From Nocardia sp. BMG111209 (GTDB lineage: Bacteria; Actinomycetota; Actinomycetes; Mycobacteriales; Mycobacteriaceae), in assembly GCF_000381925.1 (NCBI RefSeq), contig NZ_KB907309.1, forward strand, positions 310,001 to 374,000: a stretch of 64,000 nt of DNA. The letters run 5' to 3'. A program made the position numbers and the translations under genes. This document shows positions 33,883 to 42,602 of this stretch, in pieces. Position 1 is the stretch's first letter. Each line of letters begins with the position of its first letter. The notes beneath the pieces are model-generated. The model was not told where the DNA came from, did no database searches, and saw only the letters and a program-made list of their open reading frames with translations.

Positions 33883-33947
33883 GGCCTGCTGTCTTCCCGG
33901 GCCGGGTGTGGTGGGCCCTCTTTCGCAACCGACACCTGGTGAAACGG

Positions 33948-34622
33948 ATGCCATTTTTCGACCGCCGTGAAGCAGGACGCCGACTCGTCGAGCGCCTGCG
34001 GCCCTTTCGCGGGCCGGAGACGGTCGTGCTCGGGCTGCCGTGCGGGGGTGTGCCGGTGGCGTACGAGGTGGCCGCGGCGTTGCGGCTGCCGCTGGATATC
34101 GCGGTGGTGCGCCGGCTGGCCGCGCCGGGCTCGCATCAGCAGGCGTTCGGCGCGGTCGCCGAGGGCGCGGTGCGCGTCGTCGACCACGAGCAGGTGCGGC
34201 GGGCCCTGATCGATCCGGCCGAGCAGAGCCGGGTCGAACGGATCGCCCGGGAGGCCGTGCGCAACGATTCCGCCCGCTTCCGGGCCGGCCGGGACCGGCT
34301 GTCGATCGCCGGGTACACGGCGGTGTTCGTCGACGACGGCGTGACCACCGGCGCCACCGCCCGCGCGGCCTGCGCCCTGGCGCGGGCGCGCGGCGCGGCC
34401 CGGATCGTGTTCGCGACCCCGGTCGGCGCCTGCCGGCCCATCCTCGAACTGTCCGCGCACGCCGACCACGTGGTCTGCCTGGAGACGCCCGCGCTGTTCC
34501 ACACCCTCGGCCAGTGGTATCGCCACTTCGATCCGGTGCCGCCCGCGCTGGTGTCCGAACTGCTGGACCGGGCGAGCGGACAGCGGGCGGCCGCGCCGGC
34601 CGCGCGCTTCCCGCCGCGCTGA
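33948..34622 (+). CDS. Phosphoribosyltransferase-domain protein
   Basis: A 224-residue type I phosphoribosyltransferase-fold protein. The PRPP-binding motif is clear as VFVDDGVTTGATARA, with LGLPCGGVPVAYEVA as the N-terminal PRT segment. This type (often next to dienelactone-hydrolase or P450 genes in actinobacteria) has no firmly known substrate; a nucleobase salvage role is possible but unproven. Start: ATG 33948 begins MPFFDRREAGRRLVERL, the usual N-terminus; an in-frame GTG three codons earlier is possible. Confidence 0.85.
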   Translation: MPFFDRREAGRRLVERLRPFRGPETVVLGLPCGGVPVAYEVAAALRLPLDIAVVRRLAAPGSHQQAFGAVAEGAVRVVDHEQVRRALIDPAEQSRVERIAREAVRNDSARFRAGRDRLSIAGYTAVFVDDGVTTGATARAACALARARGAARIVFATPVGACRPILELSAHADHVVCLETPALFHTLGQWYRHFDPVPPALVSELLDRASGQRAAAPAARFPPR

Positions 34623-34659
34623 ACAGGTTCTCCATTTCGGCCATTTCTGCAACAAGTTA

Positions 34660-34688
34660 TAGACAGTCGCCGCTGGGTGTCCTACCGT
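34660..34688 (+). promoter_or_regulatory. Promoter of the P450/TetR unit
   Basis: -35 TAGACA (34660-34665), 17-nt spacer, -10 TACCGT (34683-34688), then 6 nt to the ATG, so the transcript is probably leaderless. Confidence 0.65.
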
Positions 34689-34694
34689 CGATAC

Positions 34695-35933
34695 ATGGAC
34701 GGCGATCTGTCTCACTCGACTCGGTTCGAACTGCGGTCCGGCGCTACCTGGCGCGACCCCTGGGAGATGTATTCCGCACTGCGCGAACATGATCCGGTGC
34801 ACCACGTGGTGCCGGCCGACCGCCCGGCCGAGGACTACTACGTCCTGTCGCGCTACCGGGACGTCTACGACGCGGTGCGCGATCCCGAAACCTTCTCCTC
34901 CGCCGCGGGCCTCACCGTCGACTACCACGACATCGCCGAGATCGGCCTGGGCGAGAACCGCCCGTTCGTCTTCACCGATCCACCCGATCACACCGCGTTC
35001 CGCCGTCGCGTCGCCCAGGGTTTCACCCCGCGGCAGGTGCAGGAGATCCTGCCCGCGGTAAGAGATTTCGTGGTGCAGCGGCTCGAGGCGCTGCGCGCGG
35101 CCGGCGGCGGCGACATCTCGCAGGAGTTGTTCAAGCCGCTGCCCACGATGGTGGTGGCGCACTATCTCGGTGTGCCCGAGGCCGATCGGCAGCGCTTCGA
35201 CTCCTGGAGCCATGCCATCGTCGGCGCCTCCGCCACCGGCGCGCTGGCGGGTGCGCAACAGGCGGTCGCCGAATTGGCCGGGTACTTCACGGAATTGGTC
35301 GAGCGCCGCCGCCGCGAACCCGGTGACGACACCGTCTCGCATCTGATCGCCTCGGGGCTCGGGGCGGACGGGGATGTCGGCGGCATCCTGCAGATCCTCG
35401 GATTCGCCTTCACCATGGTGTCCGGCGGTAACGACACCACCACCGGAAACCTCGGCGGCGCGGTGCAATTGCTGACCCGGTTCCCGCAGCAGCGGCAGCG
35501 GCTGATCGACGATCCGGATCTGATCCCCGGCGCGATCGACGAATTCCTGCGTCTCACCTCCCCGGTGCAGGGTCTCGCGCGCACCACCACCCGCGAGGTG
35601 GAACTGCACGGCGTGACCGTCCCGGCCGGCCGCCGGGTACTGCTGCTGTACGCCTCGGCGAATCGCGACGAGCGCGAATTCGGTTCGGACGCAGATCAAC
35701 TCGACGTCACCCGGAGTCCGCGCGGCATCGTCACCTTCGGCCACGGCAACCACCACTGCCTGGGCGCGGCGGCCGCACGGATGCAGGCCACCGTCGCACT
35801 GCGCGAATTGCTCGCGCGCTGCCCGGATTTCGCGGTCGATCCGGACGGCGTCGAATACGCCGAGGGCAGCTATGTGCGCTGGCCGGTGCGGGTGCCGTTC
35901 GTGGCGGATGCCGCACGGGCGGCCACGGTATGA
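34695..35933 (+). CDS. Cytochrome P450
   Basis: A 412-residue soluble bacterial P450. Motifs: I-helix MVSGGNDTTTG (oxygen-binding Thr), ExxR in IDEFLRLTSPVQGLAR, haem-binding loop FGHGNHHCLGAAAAR with the Cys ligand, PERF-like region around DADQLDVTRSPRG. The substrate is unknown; a nearby ferredoxin gene is absent, so electrons come from elsewhere. ATG 34695 lies 6 nt after a -10 hexamer, fitting a leaderless start; an in-frame ATG at 34677 would overlap the promoter. Its stop overlaps the TetR gene start (ATGA), so the regulator probably controls this P450. Confidence 0.93.
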   Translation: MDGDLSHSTRFELRSGATWRDPWEMYSALREHDPVHHVVPADRPAEDYYVLSRYRDVYDAVRDPETFSSAAGLTVDYHDIAEIGLGENRPFVFTDPPDHTAFRRRVAQGFTPRQVQEILPAVRDFVVQRLEALRAAGGGDISQELFKPLPTMVVAHYLGVPEADRQRFDSWSHAIVGASATGALAGAQQAVAELAGYFTELVERRRREPGDDTVSHLIASGLGADGDVGGILQILGFAFTMVSGGNDTTTGNLGGAVQLLTRFPQQRQRLIDDPDLIPGAIDEFLRLTSPVQGLARTTTREVELHGVTVPAGRRVLLLYASANRDEREFGSDADQLDVTRSPRGIVTFGHGNHHCLGAAAARMQATVALRELLARCPDFAVDPDGVEYAEGSYVRWPVRVPFVADAARAATV

Positions 35934-36514
35934 GCGGCTGGCTCAGCGCGGAGCACTCGATGCGGGCCGCCGAGCGGATCCTCGACGCCGCGGCCGCGGA
36001 ATTCGCCGAACGCGGCGTCGCCGCCACCCAGATGGCCGATATCGCGAAGGCCGCGGGCTGTTCCCGGGCGACGCTGTACCGCTACTTCGACAGCCGCCGC
36101 GCGGTGCAGCGGGCCTTCGTGCACCGCGCCGCGCGGCGGGTGGGCGCGCAGGTCGCGGCCGAGATCCACGATATCGGCGATCCGGCCGCACAACTGGTGG
36201 CGGGGGTGCTGGCGAGTCTGCGGGTGGTGCGCGCGGATCCGCTGCTGATCGCGTGGTTCCGGCCCGGCGACGCGGGTCTGGCGCTGGAACTGGCCGAGAC
36301 CTCGGCGGTCGTCACCGCCATCGCCGACTCGCTGCCGGCCACGGCCGGCGACGCCGCGCACGATCCGGGCGAGCCGAGCCTGGCGCAGTGGCTGACCCGG
36401 GTGATCGTCTCGCTGCTCACCGTCCCCGGCGGTACCGAGGCCGAGGAGCGGGCCGTGCTGGAACGGTTCGTCGCACCGCTGATCCGCACCGGTTCCCGGC
36501 CCGCGACCGGCTGA
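35930..36514 (+). CDS. TetR-family transcriptional regulator
   Basis: A 194-residue TetR regulator. The N-terminal helix-turn-helix reads RILDAAAAEFAERGVAATQM, then DIAKAAGCSRATLYRYFDSR; the C-terminal helical ligand domain is of generic TetR type. Translation is coupled to the P450 gene by a 4-nt overlap, which suggests autoregulation of the P450/TetR unit and a ligand related to the P450 substrate. Confidence 0.9.
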   Translation: MSGWLSAEHSMRAAERILDAAAAEFAERGVAATQMADIAKAAGCSRATLYRYFDSRRAVQRAFVHRAARRVGAQVAAEIHDIGDPAAQLVAGVLASLRVVRADPLLIAWFRPGDAGLALELAETSAVVTAIADSLPATAGDAAHDPGEPSLAQWLTRVIVSLLTVPGGTEAEERAVLERFVAPLIRTGSRPATG

Positions 36515-36518
36515 CCTC

Positions 36519-36524
36519 TACCCT
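36519..36524 (+). promoter_or_regulatory. -10 element of the rluA-type gene
   Basis: TACCCT lies exactly 7 nt before the GTG at 36532, just past the tetR stop, indicating a separate leaderless transcript. Confidence 0.55.
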
Positions 36525-36531
36525 GATCCCG

Positions 36532-37281
36532 GTGGAGATCAACTGGCCGGAGCTGCGCGAACGCTGCCGGATCGAGGAGGACGAGGCGATCCTCGCGCTG
36601 AACAAACCGGCCGGGATCTCGGTGACCGGCGAGCGGCACGACTCCGATCTGGTGGAGCAGGCCGCCGCGCACGGCGAACGGCTGTATCCGGTGCACCGGA
36701 TCGACAAGGTGACCTCCGGGCTGGTGCTGCTGGCCAAGGATCTCGCCGCGCACGGGCCGCTGACCCGCCAGTTCGGCGAACGCACCGCGGACAAGCGGTA
36801 TCTGGCGATCACCGCCTCCACCGGACTCCCGGATCACGGCGTCATCGAGCTGCCGCTGAGTGTCGGCCGCAAGAATCGGGTGCGGATCGCGGCGCCGCGC
36901 GAACGGATCACCCGCACCGGCGATACCTGGGCGGTGGCCCCCGCGGACCTGCTGGCCGGCCGGAACTATCCGTCGCGCACCGAATTCACCACGGTGCACC
37001 GCACCGCGACGCACACCGTGCTGGCGATCCGGCCGATCACCGGCCGCCGCCACCAGATCCGCGTGCACCTGGCCTGGATCGGGCACCCCATCGCCGGTGA
37101 CCCGCTGTTCGACCGGTCCGAACTCTGCGACCGCACCCATCTGCACTCCTGGCGGCTGCGGCTGGCCGCGCCCTGGCGCGGTGGCGAGCTCGATCTGACC
37201 GCCGCACCCGGCTCGGATTTCTGGGCCACCGGCCCGGATCCGATCACCGCGGACCCGGCCACGATCCTCAGCTCGGCGTGA
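36532..37281 (+). CDS. RluA-family RNA pseudouridine synthase
   Basis: A 249-residue pseudouridine synthase: ILALNKPAGISVTGER, catalytic Asp in VHRIDKVTSGLVLLAK, RYLAI motif, and ITGRRHQIRVHLAWIGHPI near the end. It isomerises uridine in rRNA or tRNA; the target site cannot be assigned. There is no N-terminal S4 domain. GTG 36532 is supported by the -10 hexamer 7 nt upstream (leaderless), although the gene is only 17 nt after tetR. Confidence 0.9.
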   Translation: MEINWPELRERCRIEEDEAILALNKPAGISVTGERHDSDLVEQAAAHGERLYPVHRIDKVTSGLVLLAKDLAAHGPLTRQFGERTADKRYLAITASTGLPDHGVIELPLSVGRKNRVRIAAPRERITRTGDTWAVAPADLLAGRNYPSRTEFTTVHRTATHTVLAIRPITGRRHQIRVHLAWIGHPIAGDPLFDRSELCDRTHLHSWRLRLAAPWRGGELDLTAAPGSDFWATGPDPITADPATILSSA

Positions 37282-37425
37282 GCACCGACAGGCGCATTCA
37301 TATCCACTGGCTATATTCGGTGGCGAGTCTCATGCAGACGCGGGCGTGTCCGGGCCTCTAGCCTGGGAAGGTGCCGGGACCGGCACGTTCGGGCGCAAAG
37401 GCGCGATCGGAGAGAAAGCGAGCCG

Positions 37426-38205
37426 ATGATCCTGTTGGCGCAGCTCAGCGATACCCACTTCGACCTGCACGAACACAATGCCGAGCGAGTCGAGGCGGTG
37501 ATGGCCTATCTCGCCGACCTGCCCCGCCGGCCCGATGCCATCCTGGTCACCGGCGACATCACCGATACCGGCCGGCCCGGCCAGTACGAACAGGCCCGCA
37601 CCGCACTGCTCGCCGACGTCGAGGTGCGATTCATGCCCGGCAACCACGACGATCGGGCCGCCCTGCGCGAGGTGCTGTTGCGCGAGCCGCCCACCACCGG
37701 ACCACTGAACCAGGTCCTGCGACTGCCGGATGTCACCGTCGCCCTGCTGGACTCCACCGTGCCCGGCCACAGTGGCGGCGAACTGTCCGCCGAAACCCTG
37801 GCCTGGCTCGCCGATGTCCTGCGCGACACCCCTGCCGGGGACGCGGTCCTGATCGCCCTGCACCATCCGCCGCTGCCCATGTACAGCACGGTGGTGGACC
37901 CGATCCGGCTGATCAACCCCGAACCGCTGGAGTCCGTGGTGGCCGCCGACGAGCGGATCGTGGGTGTGATCAGCGGGCATATGCACGCCATGGGCACCAC
38001 GTTGTTCGGCGGCCGGCCGCTGGTGGTCGCGCCGAGCGTGGCGTCGCTGATCGGCGGCGTCTGGGAGGTGGCCCGGCCCGGTGAGGTGCCGATCGACTAC
38101 GGCCCCGACCCGTCGATCCTGCTGCACGTGATCGAGGACCGGCGGCTGACCACCATCGTCCGTACCGTGCCGATGGGCGGCCGGATCGCCGTGCAGCCCA
38201 GCTGA
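37426..38205 (+). CDS. Metallophosphoesterase, CpdA/Rv0805-like cyclic-nucleotide phosphodiesterase
   Basis: A 259-residue class III phosphodiesterase-type enzyme with the dimetal motifs in order: QLSDTHFDLH, LVTGDITDTG, MPGNHDDRAAL, ALHHPPLPM and VISGHMHAMGTT. Wording around NHDDRAALREVLLREPP and DSTVPGHSGGEL resembles M. tuberculosis Rv0805, which hydrolyses cyclic nucleotides among other substrates; the long C-terminal tail of Rv0805 is absent. A TAGCCT -10 lies about 65 nt upstream and GGAGAGAAAG precedes the ATG. Convergent with the AraC gene (12-nt gap). Confidence 0.88.
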   Translation: MILLAQLSDTHFDLHEHNAERVEAVMAYLADLPRRPDAILVTGDITDTGRPGQYEQARTALLADVEVRFMPGNHDDRAALREVLLREPPTTGPLNQVLRLPDVTVALLDSTVPGHSGGELSAETLAWLADVLRDTPAGDAVLIALHHPPLPMYSTVVDPIRLINPEPLESVVAADERIVGVISGHMHAMGTTLFGGRPLVVAPSVASLIGGVWEVARPGEVPIDYGPDPSILLHVIEDRRLTTIVRTVPMGGRIAVQPS

Positions 38206-38217
38206 ATTCGCGGTCGC

Positions 38218-39288
38218 TCACACCCCCGCGACGGTCACCCGCTCGCGCCGGTACGCCGAGGGGGTGGTGCCGGTCCAGCGCCGGAACGCGTAGATGAAGG
38301 TGGAGGCCTCCGCATAGCCCAGCCGGATCGCGATATCGCTCACGGAAAGTGGTGTGGCACCGAGCATCTCCTCCGCCAGTGCGTGCCGCACCTCGTCCAG
38401 CAGCGCTCGGTAGCTGGTGCCCGCGTCCACCAGCCGGCGCCGCAGCGTGCGCGTACTCATATTGAGATCCTTTGCCACCGAATCGATTCCGGGTGGCGTC
38501 GTGATGCCGTCGGAACCGCCGCGGGGCACCAGCCGGCCGCGCACCTCGGCGGCGATGCCGGTGCGGGCGCGACGCCGGTGCACGAGCTCCCGGCACTGCG
38601 CCAGGCACATCGCCCAGGTGTGCTCGTTCGCCTGCGGCAGTGGCTGATCCAGCGTCGCCGGATCCATCACGAGCAGATTCCGCGACCGGCCGAACCGCGG
38701 CCGCACGCCGAGGATCTCGGTCATCCGCTCGACGTATTCCGGCTCCGGATAATCGAATTCGGCGCGCAGCAGGACCGGCGGATGACCGAGCAGATCCGTC
38801 ATCACCTGATGCATGGCCAGCACGTCGCGCTCGACCAGGAACCGGCGCACATCGGCGGGCACCCGTTCGTCGTGCACGTACGCCACGTATTCGCCCTCCT
38901 CCCACCGGGTCACGGGGATGCAGAAGGTGAAGCTGAGCTCCAGATAGCGCAGCGCGAAGGCGATCGCCTCGCCGAGGGTGGGACTGGACACGCAGGCGAA
39001 GCCGAAGATGCCGAAGGTGGTGATCCGGTACCGCCGCCCCACCGCGATCCCCAGATCGGTCGGCTCGGACCCCAGCGTCCGGACCAGATTGCGGATCACC
39101 GCCAGTTCGGTCCGCGCGTCGATCTGCGCGTTCGGATCCGACAGCGCCCGATCCGAGAGTCCGGTCCCGCGCAGCATCCGGGCCGGCGACACCCCGTGCT
39201 CACCGGCGTAACCGACCATCAGCGCCGCACTGGCCACCCCTCTCGGGAAGTCCCAGTCCCGCACATCCGCCTGTTGCACCGTCGCCAT
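38218..39288 (-). CDS. AraC-family transcriptional regulator
   Basis: A 356-residue regulator with an N-terminal arabinose-binding-like sensing domain of the OruR/ArgR-type group (LMVGYAGEHGVSPARMLRGT, ITTFGIFGFACVSSPTLGEA) and a C-terminal double helix-turn-helix (SVAKDLNMSTRTLRRRLVDA; SDIAIRLGYAEASTFIYAFR with RRWTGTTPSAYR). This type often controls lipid, sterol or aromatic catabolism. ATG 39288 is 6 nt downstream of CATAAT, a leaderless arrangement; an upstream GTG (39345) is less likely. Confidence 0.88.
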   Translation of the reverse strand: MATVQQADVRDWDFPRGVASAALMVGYAGEHGVSPARMLRGTGLSDRALSDPNAQIDARTELAVIRNLVRTLGSEPTDLGIAVGRRYRITTFGIFGFACVSSPTLGEAIAFALRYLELSFTFCIPVTRWEEGEYVAYVHDERVPADVRRFLVERDVLAMHQVMTDLLGHPPVLLRAEFDYPEPEYVERMTEILGVRPRFGRSRNLLVMDPATLDQPLPQANEHTWAMCLAQCRELVHRRRARTGIAAEVRGRLVPRGGSDGITTPPGIDSVAKDLNMSTRTLRRRLVDAGTSYRALLDEVRHALAEEMLGATPLSVSDIAIRLGYAEASTFIYAFRRWTGTTPSAYRRERVTVAGV

Positions 39289-39294
39289 CCGCCG

Positions 39295-39300
39295 ATTATG
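39295..39300 (-). promoter_or_regulatory. -10 element of the AraC-type gene
   Basis: CATAAT on the minus strand, 6 nt before ATG 39288. Confidence 0.45.
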
Positions 39301-39413
39301 GCCGGAAATACCGATTCGTTGTACCGGTTCGGAACACTGCGCCACGGTGACGGCGACCTCGGCCCAGCCGCGATGCCGGTCCGTACCGCGCGGCGACTGG
39401 CAGACTTGACGGC

Positions 39414-41669
39414 GTGACCGCAGTATCCCCGGTCGGCGACGGCCTGTCCCCCACGCACGGTGCGCTGCGCCCGATCGAGCTCGCCACCGCCGCGGTGCTC
39501 GGCGGAGTCACCGTCGGACTGGTGACCATCGGCTCGGTGATCCCGTTCGCTGCCGCGTTGCAGCTGGTCGCGGCCGTGCCGATGGGTCTGCTGGCCCAGC
39601 GCTACCGGCTGCGGGCGAGCCTGGCCGCCACCGTCTCGGCCACCCTGGTGACCTTCGTGGCCGCCGGGCTGGCGTCCGCGGGCACGGTGGTGTCGGCGGC
39701 GACCATCGGCGGGATCATCGGCACCGTGAAGCGCCGCGGCGGCGGCCTGGCGGCCGTGCTGGGGCTGTCGGTACTGGCCGGCGTCGGCTGGTCGCTGTTC
39801 GCGGTGGGCACGCTGCTGCTGTTCACCCAGTCGCGGGCGCTGCTGTTCGACAACATCCGCAACGCGTCGCGCGGGGTGGCCAACCTGGCCGCGCGGCAGC
39901 CCGCGCTGCGGCCGCTGGGCGACGATGTCGCGCGCCTCACCGATCTCGCGCTGCACTGGTGGTGGGTGCTGGTCGCGGCGAGCGTGCTCGGTGGCGTGCT
40001 GTCCGCCGCGGTGTTCTCCTGGTTCGTCCTCGGCCGGGTGCTGGACCGGCTGGAATGGCTGCCCGGCCGCGATCTGCTGGCCGCGCCGCCGGACGACCGG
40101 CCGATCGGCCCGCTGCCGGTCGCGCTGCACGACGTGTCGTTCCGCTATCCGGGCGCGCGCGCCGACGCGCTGTCCGGTATCGAGCTCACCGTGGACGTCG
40201 GCGAATTCGTGGCTGTGGTCGGGCACAACGGCTCCGGCAAGTCGACCCTGACCCGGGTGCTGGCCGGACGGCCGCCGACCACCGGCACGGTCGATCGGCC
40301 CGGTTCCGCGGGCCTGGGACTGCGCGGCGGTACCGCCCTGGTCCTGCAGCGCCCGGAGAGTCAGACCCTCGGCGTCCTCGTCGCCGACGACGTGGTGTGG
40401 GGGCTGCCACGGGAGGCCGCCGCGGACGTCGACATCGACGAGATGTTGCGCGAGGTCGGCCTCGGCGGGCTCGGCGGCCGCGAGACCGCGACCCTGTCCG
40501 GCGGGCAGCAGCAGCGGCTCGCCGTGGCCGCCGCGCTGGCCCGGCGACCGGTCCTGCTGATCGCCGACGAGGCGACGGCGATGATCGACCCGGAGGGCCG
40601 CCGCGAGTTGGTCGCCCTGCTGACCGAACTACCGCGGCGGCATGCGATGGCGGTGGTGCTGGTCACCCATCACGAGGCCGACGCCGCCGCGGCCGACCGG
40701 GTGGTCCACGTCGCCGGGGGCCGTCAGGTCGACCGCCTGCCCGCCTGGCCGCGGCCCTCGGTACGGCACCGATCGGCCCGGACCCCGACGGCGGCCGGCA
40801 TCGTGCCGGGCGGCGGCGATCCGGGGCCGATCCCCGGATACGCCGGGCCCGCGGTCCGGCCGGCCGGGTTGCCGGTCGAGTATGCCGGGGCCGCAACCGG
40901 TTACGCCGGGGCGACCGGATACTCCGGTCCGCCGTTGCTGGAACTCAGCGAAGTCCGGCACACCTACGATCGCGAAACTCCTTGGGCCGCACCGGCTCTG
41001 CACGGTGTCGACCTGGTCGTGCAGCGGGGTGAGGCCGTCCTGGTGGTGGGTGGCAACGGGTCCGGCAAGTCGACGCTGGCCTGGATCATGGCCGGGCTGG
41101 TCGTGCCGACCTCCGGTAGTTGTGTGCTGCACGGCACCGGCGGATCGCAGCCGGTGCACCGGCGGATCGGCGCGGTGGAGCTGGCCTTCCAGCATTCCCG
41201 GCTGCAGTTGCAGCGGCAGACCGTCGGCTCGGAGATCGCGGCGTGGGGGCGCGGCACCGGATCGGGAGCGGTCGGGCGCGCGCTGGACGCGGTCGGCCTG
41301 GATCGGTCACTGGCCTCGCGCTCGGTGGAGGAACTGTCCGGCGGACAGGCCAAACGCGTGGTGCTCGCGGCGATCGTGGCCGCGCGCCCGCAACTGCTGG
41401 TCCTGGACGAACCGCTGGCCGGGCTGGACCCGCAGGGCCGCACCGAGGTGGTGGAACTGCTCGCCCGCCTGCGGGATTCCGGTCTCACCCTGATCGTGAT
41501 CTCCCACGACATCGAGGACGCCGCGATGCTCTGCGATCGCACCGTCCACCTGGAATCCGGCCGCATCCTGGAGACCACGGCCACCGCCGCACCCGCCGTG
41601 GCGGCCGCGGCACACCCGGCCTGGACCACACCCCTGCACCGGCCCGACGCACTCGGAGGTCCACGATGA
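39414..41669 (+). CDS. ECF transporter fusion: S-like membrane domain plus two ATPase domains
   Basis: A 751-residue three-part protein. Residues ~20-215 are hydrophobic (about six helices, IELATAAVLGGVTVGLVTIG onward) and look like a substrate-binding S component. Two ABC ATPase domains follow: the first with GHNGSGKS, TLSGGQQQR, LLIADEAT; the second with GGNGSGKS, ELSGGQAKR, LLVLDEPLAGLD. A Pro/Gly/Tyr-rich linker (GYAGP/GYAGA units) joins them. ECF importers take up vitamins or metal ions; these parts are normally separate chains. GTG start, probably leaderless (CAGACT 7 nt upstream). The EcfT gene follows with a 4-nt overlap. Confidence 0.9.
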   Translation: MTAVSPVGDGLSPTHGALRPIELATAAVLGGVTVGLVTIGSVIPFAAALQLVAAVPMGLLAQRYRLRASLAATVSATLVTFVAAGLASAGTVVSAATIGGIIGTVKRRGGGLAAVLGLSVLAGVGWSLFAVGTLLLFTQSRALLFDNIRNASRGVANLAARQPALRPLGDDVARLTDLALHWWWVLVAASVLGGVLSAAVFSWFVLGRVLDRLEWLPGRDLLAAPPDDRPIGPLPVALHDVSFRYPGARADALSGIELTVDVGEFVAVVGHNGSGKSTLTRVLAGRPPTTGTVDRPGSAGLGLRGGTALVLQRPESQTLGVLVADDVVWGLPREAAADVDIDEMLREVGLGGLGGRETATLSGGQQQRLAVAAALARRPVLLIADEATAMIDPEGRRELVALLTELPRRHAMAVVLVTHHEADAAAADRVVHVAGGRQVDRLPAWPRPSVRHRSARTPTAAGIVPGGGDPGPIPGYAGPAVRPAGLPVEYAGAATGYAGATGYSGPPLLELSEVRHTYDRETPWAAPALHGVDLVVQRGEAVLVVGGNGSGKSTLAWIMAGLVVPTSGSCVLHGTGGSQPVHRRIGAVELAFQHSRLQLQRQTVGSEIAAWGRGTGSGAVGRALDAVGLDRSLASRSVEELSGGQAKRVVLAAIVAARPQLLVLDEPLAGLDPQGRTEVVELLARLRDSGLTLIVISHDIEDAAMLCDRTVHLESGRILETTATAAPAVAAAAHPAWTTPLHRPDALGGPR

Positions 41670-42403
41670 GCGCGGTGATCCTGCGCGAGGTACCCGTCGA
41701 CAGCCCGGTACATCGGCTGTGGGCCGGTACCAAGATGATCGCCGCGTTCGCGGTCGGCGTGCTGCTGATGTTCCTGCCCGGCTGGCCGGTGCTCGGCGTG
41801 ATGGTGGCCTTCCTGATCGCGACGGGCCTGGCGGCGCGGCTGCCGCTGGGCACCCTGCCCCGGCTGCCCTGGTGGTTCTGGGCGCTGCTGGCGGCCGGGG
41901 CGCTGATCAACGTCCCGGTCGGCAGCGCGGCCGTGGTGCGTTATGTGCAGGTGCTGATCTTCGGGCTGGTGCTGCTGGCCACCTCGTTCCTGATCGCCTG
42001 GACCACCCCGATGGGCGATATCGCGCCCGCGCTGGCCACCCTCGGCGCGCCGCTGCGCAAACTGCGCCTGCCCGTGGACGAATGGGCCGTGGTGGTCGCG
42101 CTGACCCTGCGCGGATTGCCGCTGCTGCTCGACGAGATGCGCATCCTGCGGGCCGCGCGCCGGCTGCGGCCGCGGGAGAATCTGCTGCAACGGGCCACCG
42201 ACAATCCGCTGATCGACATCCTCACCGCCGCGATGGCCGTATCCACCCGTCGCGCCGGGGAACTCGGCGAGGCCATCACCGCCCGCGGCGGCACCGGACA
42301 GCTCACCGCCCGGCCGAACGCGCCCGGCCGCGCCGATGTGATCGCGCTGGCGATGGTGGCCGCGGCGTGCGTGGCCGCGGTGGCCCTCGATCTGCTGATG
42401 TGA
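41666..42403 (+). CDS. ECF transporter transmembrane protein EcfT
   Basis: A 245-residue membrane protein of the EcfT/CbiQ family with about five helices and coupling-helix motifs with the Ala-Arg pattern (MRILRAARRLRPRENLLQ; TRRAGELGEAITARG). It links the ATPases to the S component. ATG overlaps the fusion-protein stop (ATGA). Together the two genes encode all four modules of one importer on two polypeptides. The substrate is unknown; I see no riboswitch upstream. Confidence 0.9.
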   Translation: MSAVILREVPVDSPVHRLWAGTKMIAAFAVGVLLMFLPGWPVLGVMVAFLIATGLAARLPLGTLPRLPWWFWALLAAGALINVPVGSAAVVRYVQVLIFGLVLLATSFLIAWTTPMGDIAPALATLGAPLRKLRLPVDEWAVVVALTLRGLPLLLDEMRILRAARRLRPRENLLQRATDNPLIDILTAAMAVSTRRAGELGEAITARGGTGQLTARPNAPGRADVIALAMVAAACVAAVALDLLM

Positions 42404-42602
42404 TCATCGATTCTTCGAGTTCGCACGCGATTTCGGACGCTCCACATTTGTGAAACGTGTACGGTTATCTTGATGGGTCCGGCCGCGGCCACCGGGCACG
42501 GCGGGAAAGAAACCAGAGGGTGAGCACAGCAGGGGAATCCCGCGCGCCCGGGACACACCCGGCTCGTCACTTCACCACCTGATGAAGATTGGAATACCCG
42601 CA

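Noticed and set aside
39346..42602. A vitamin riboswitch near the ECF transporter
   Set aside because: Only 67 nt of mostly promoter sequence precede the gene, and no cobalamin, TPP or FMN riboswitch consensus was seen there or in the 200 nt after EcfT.
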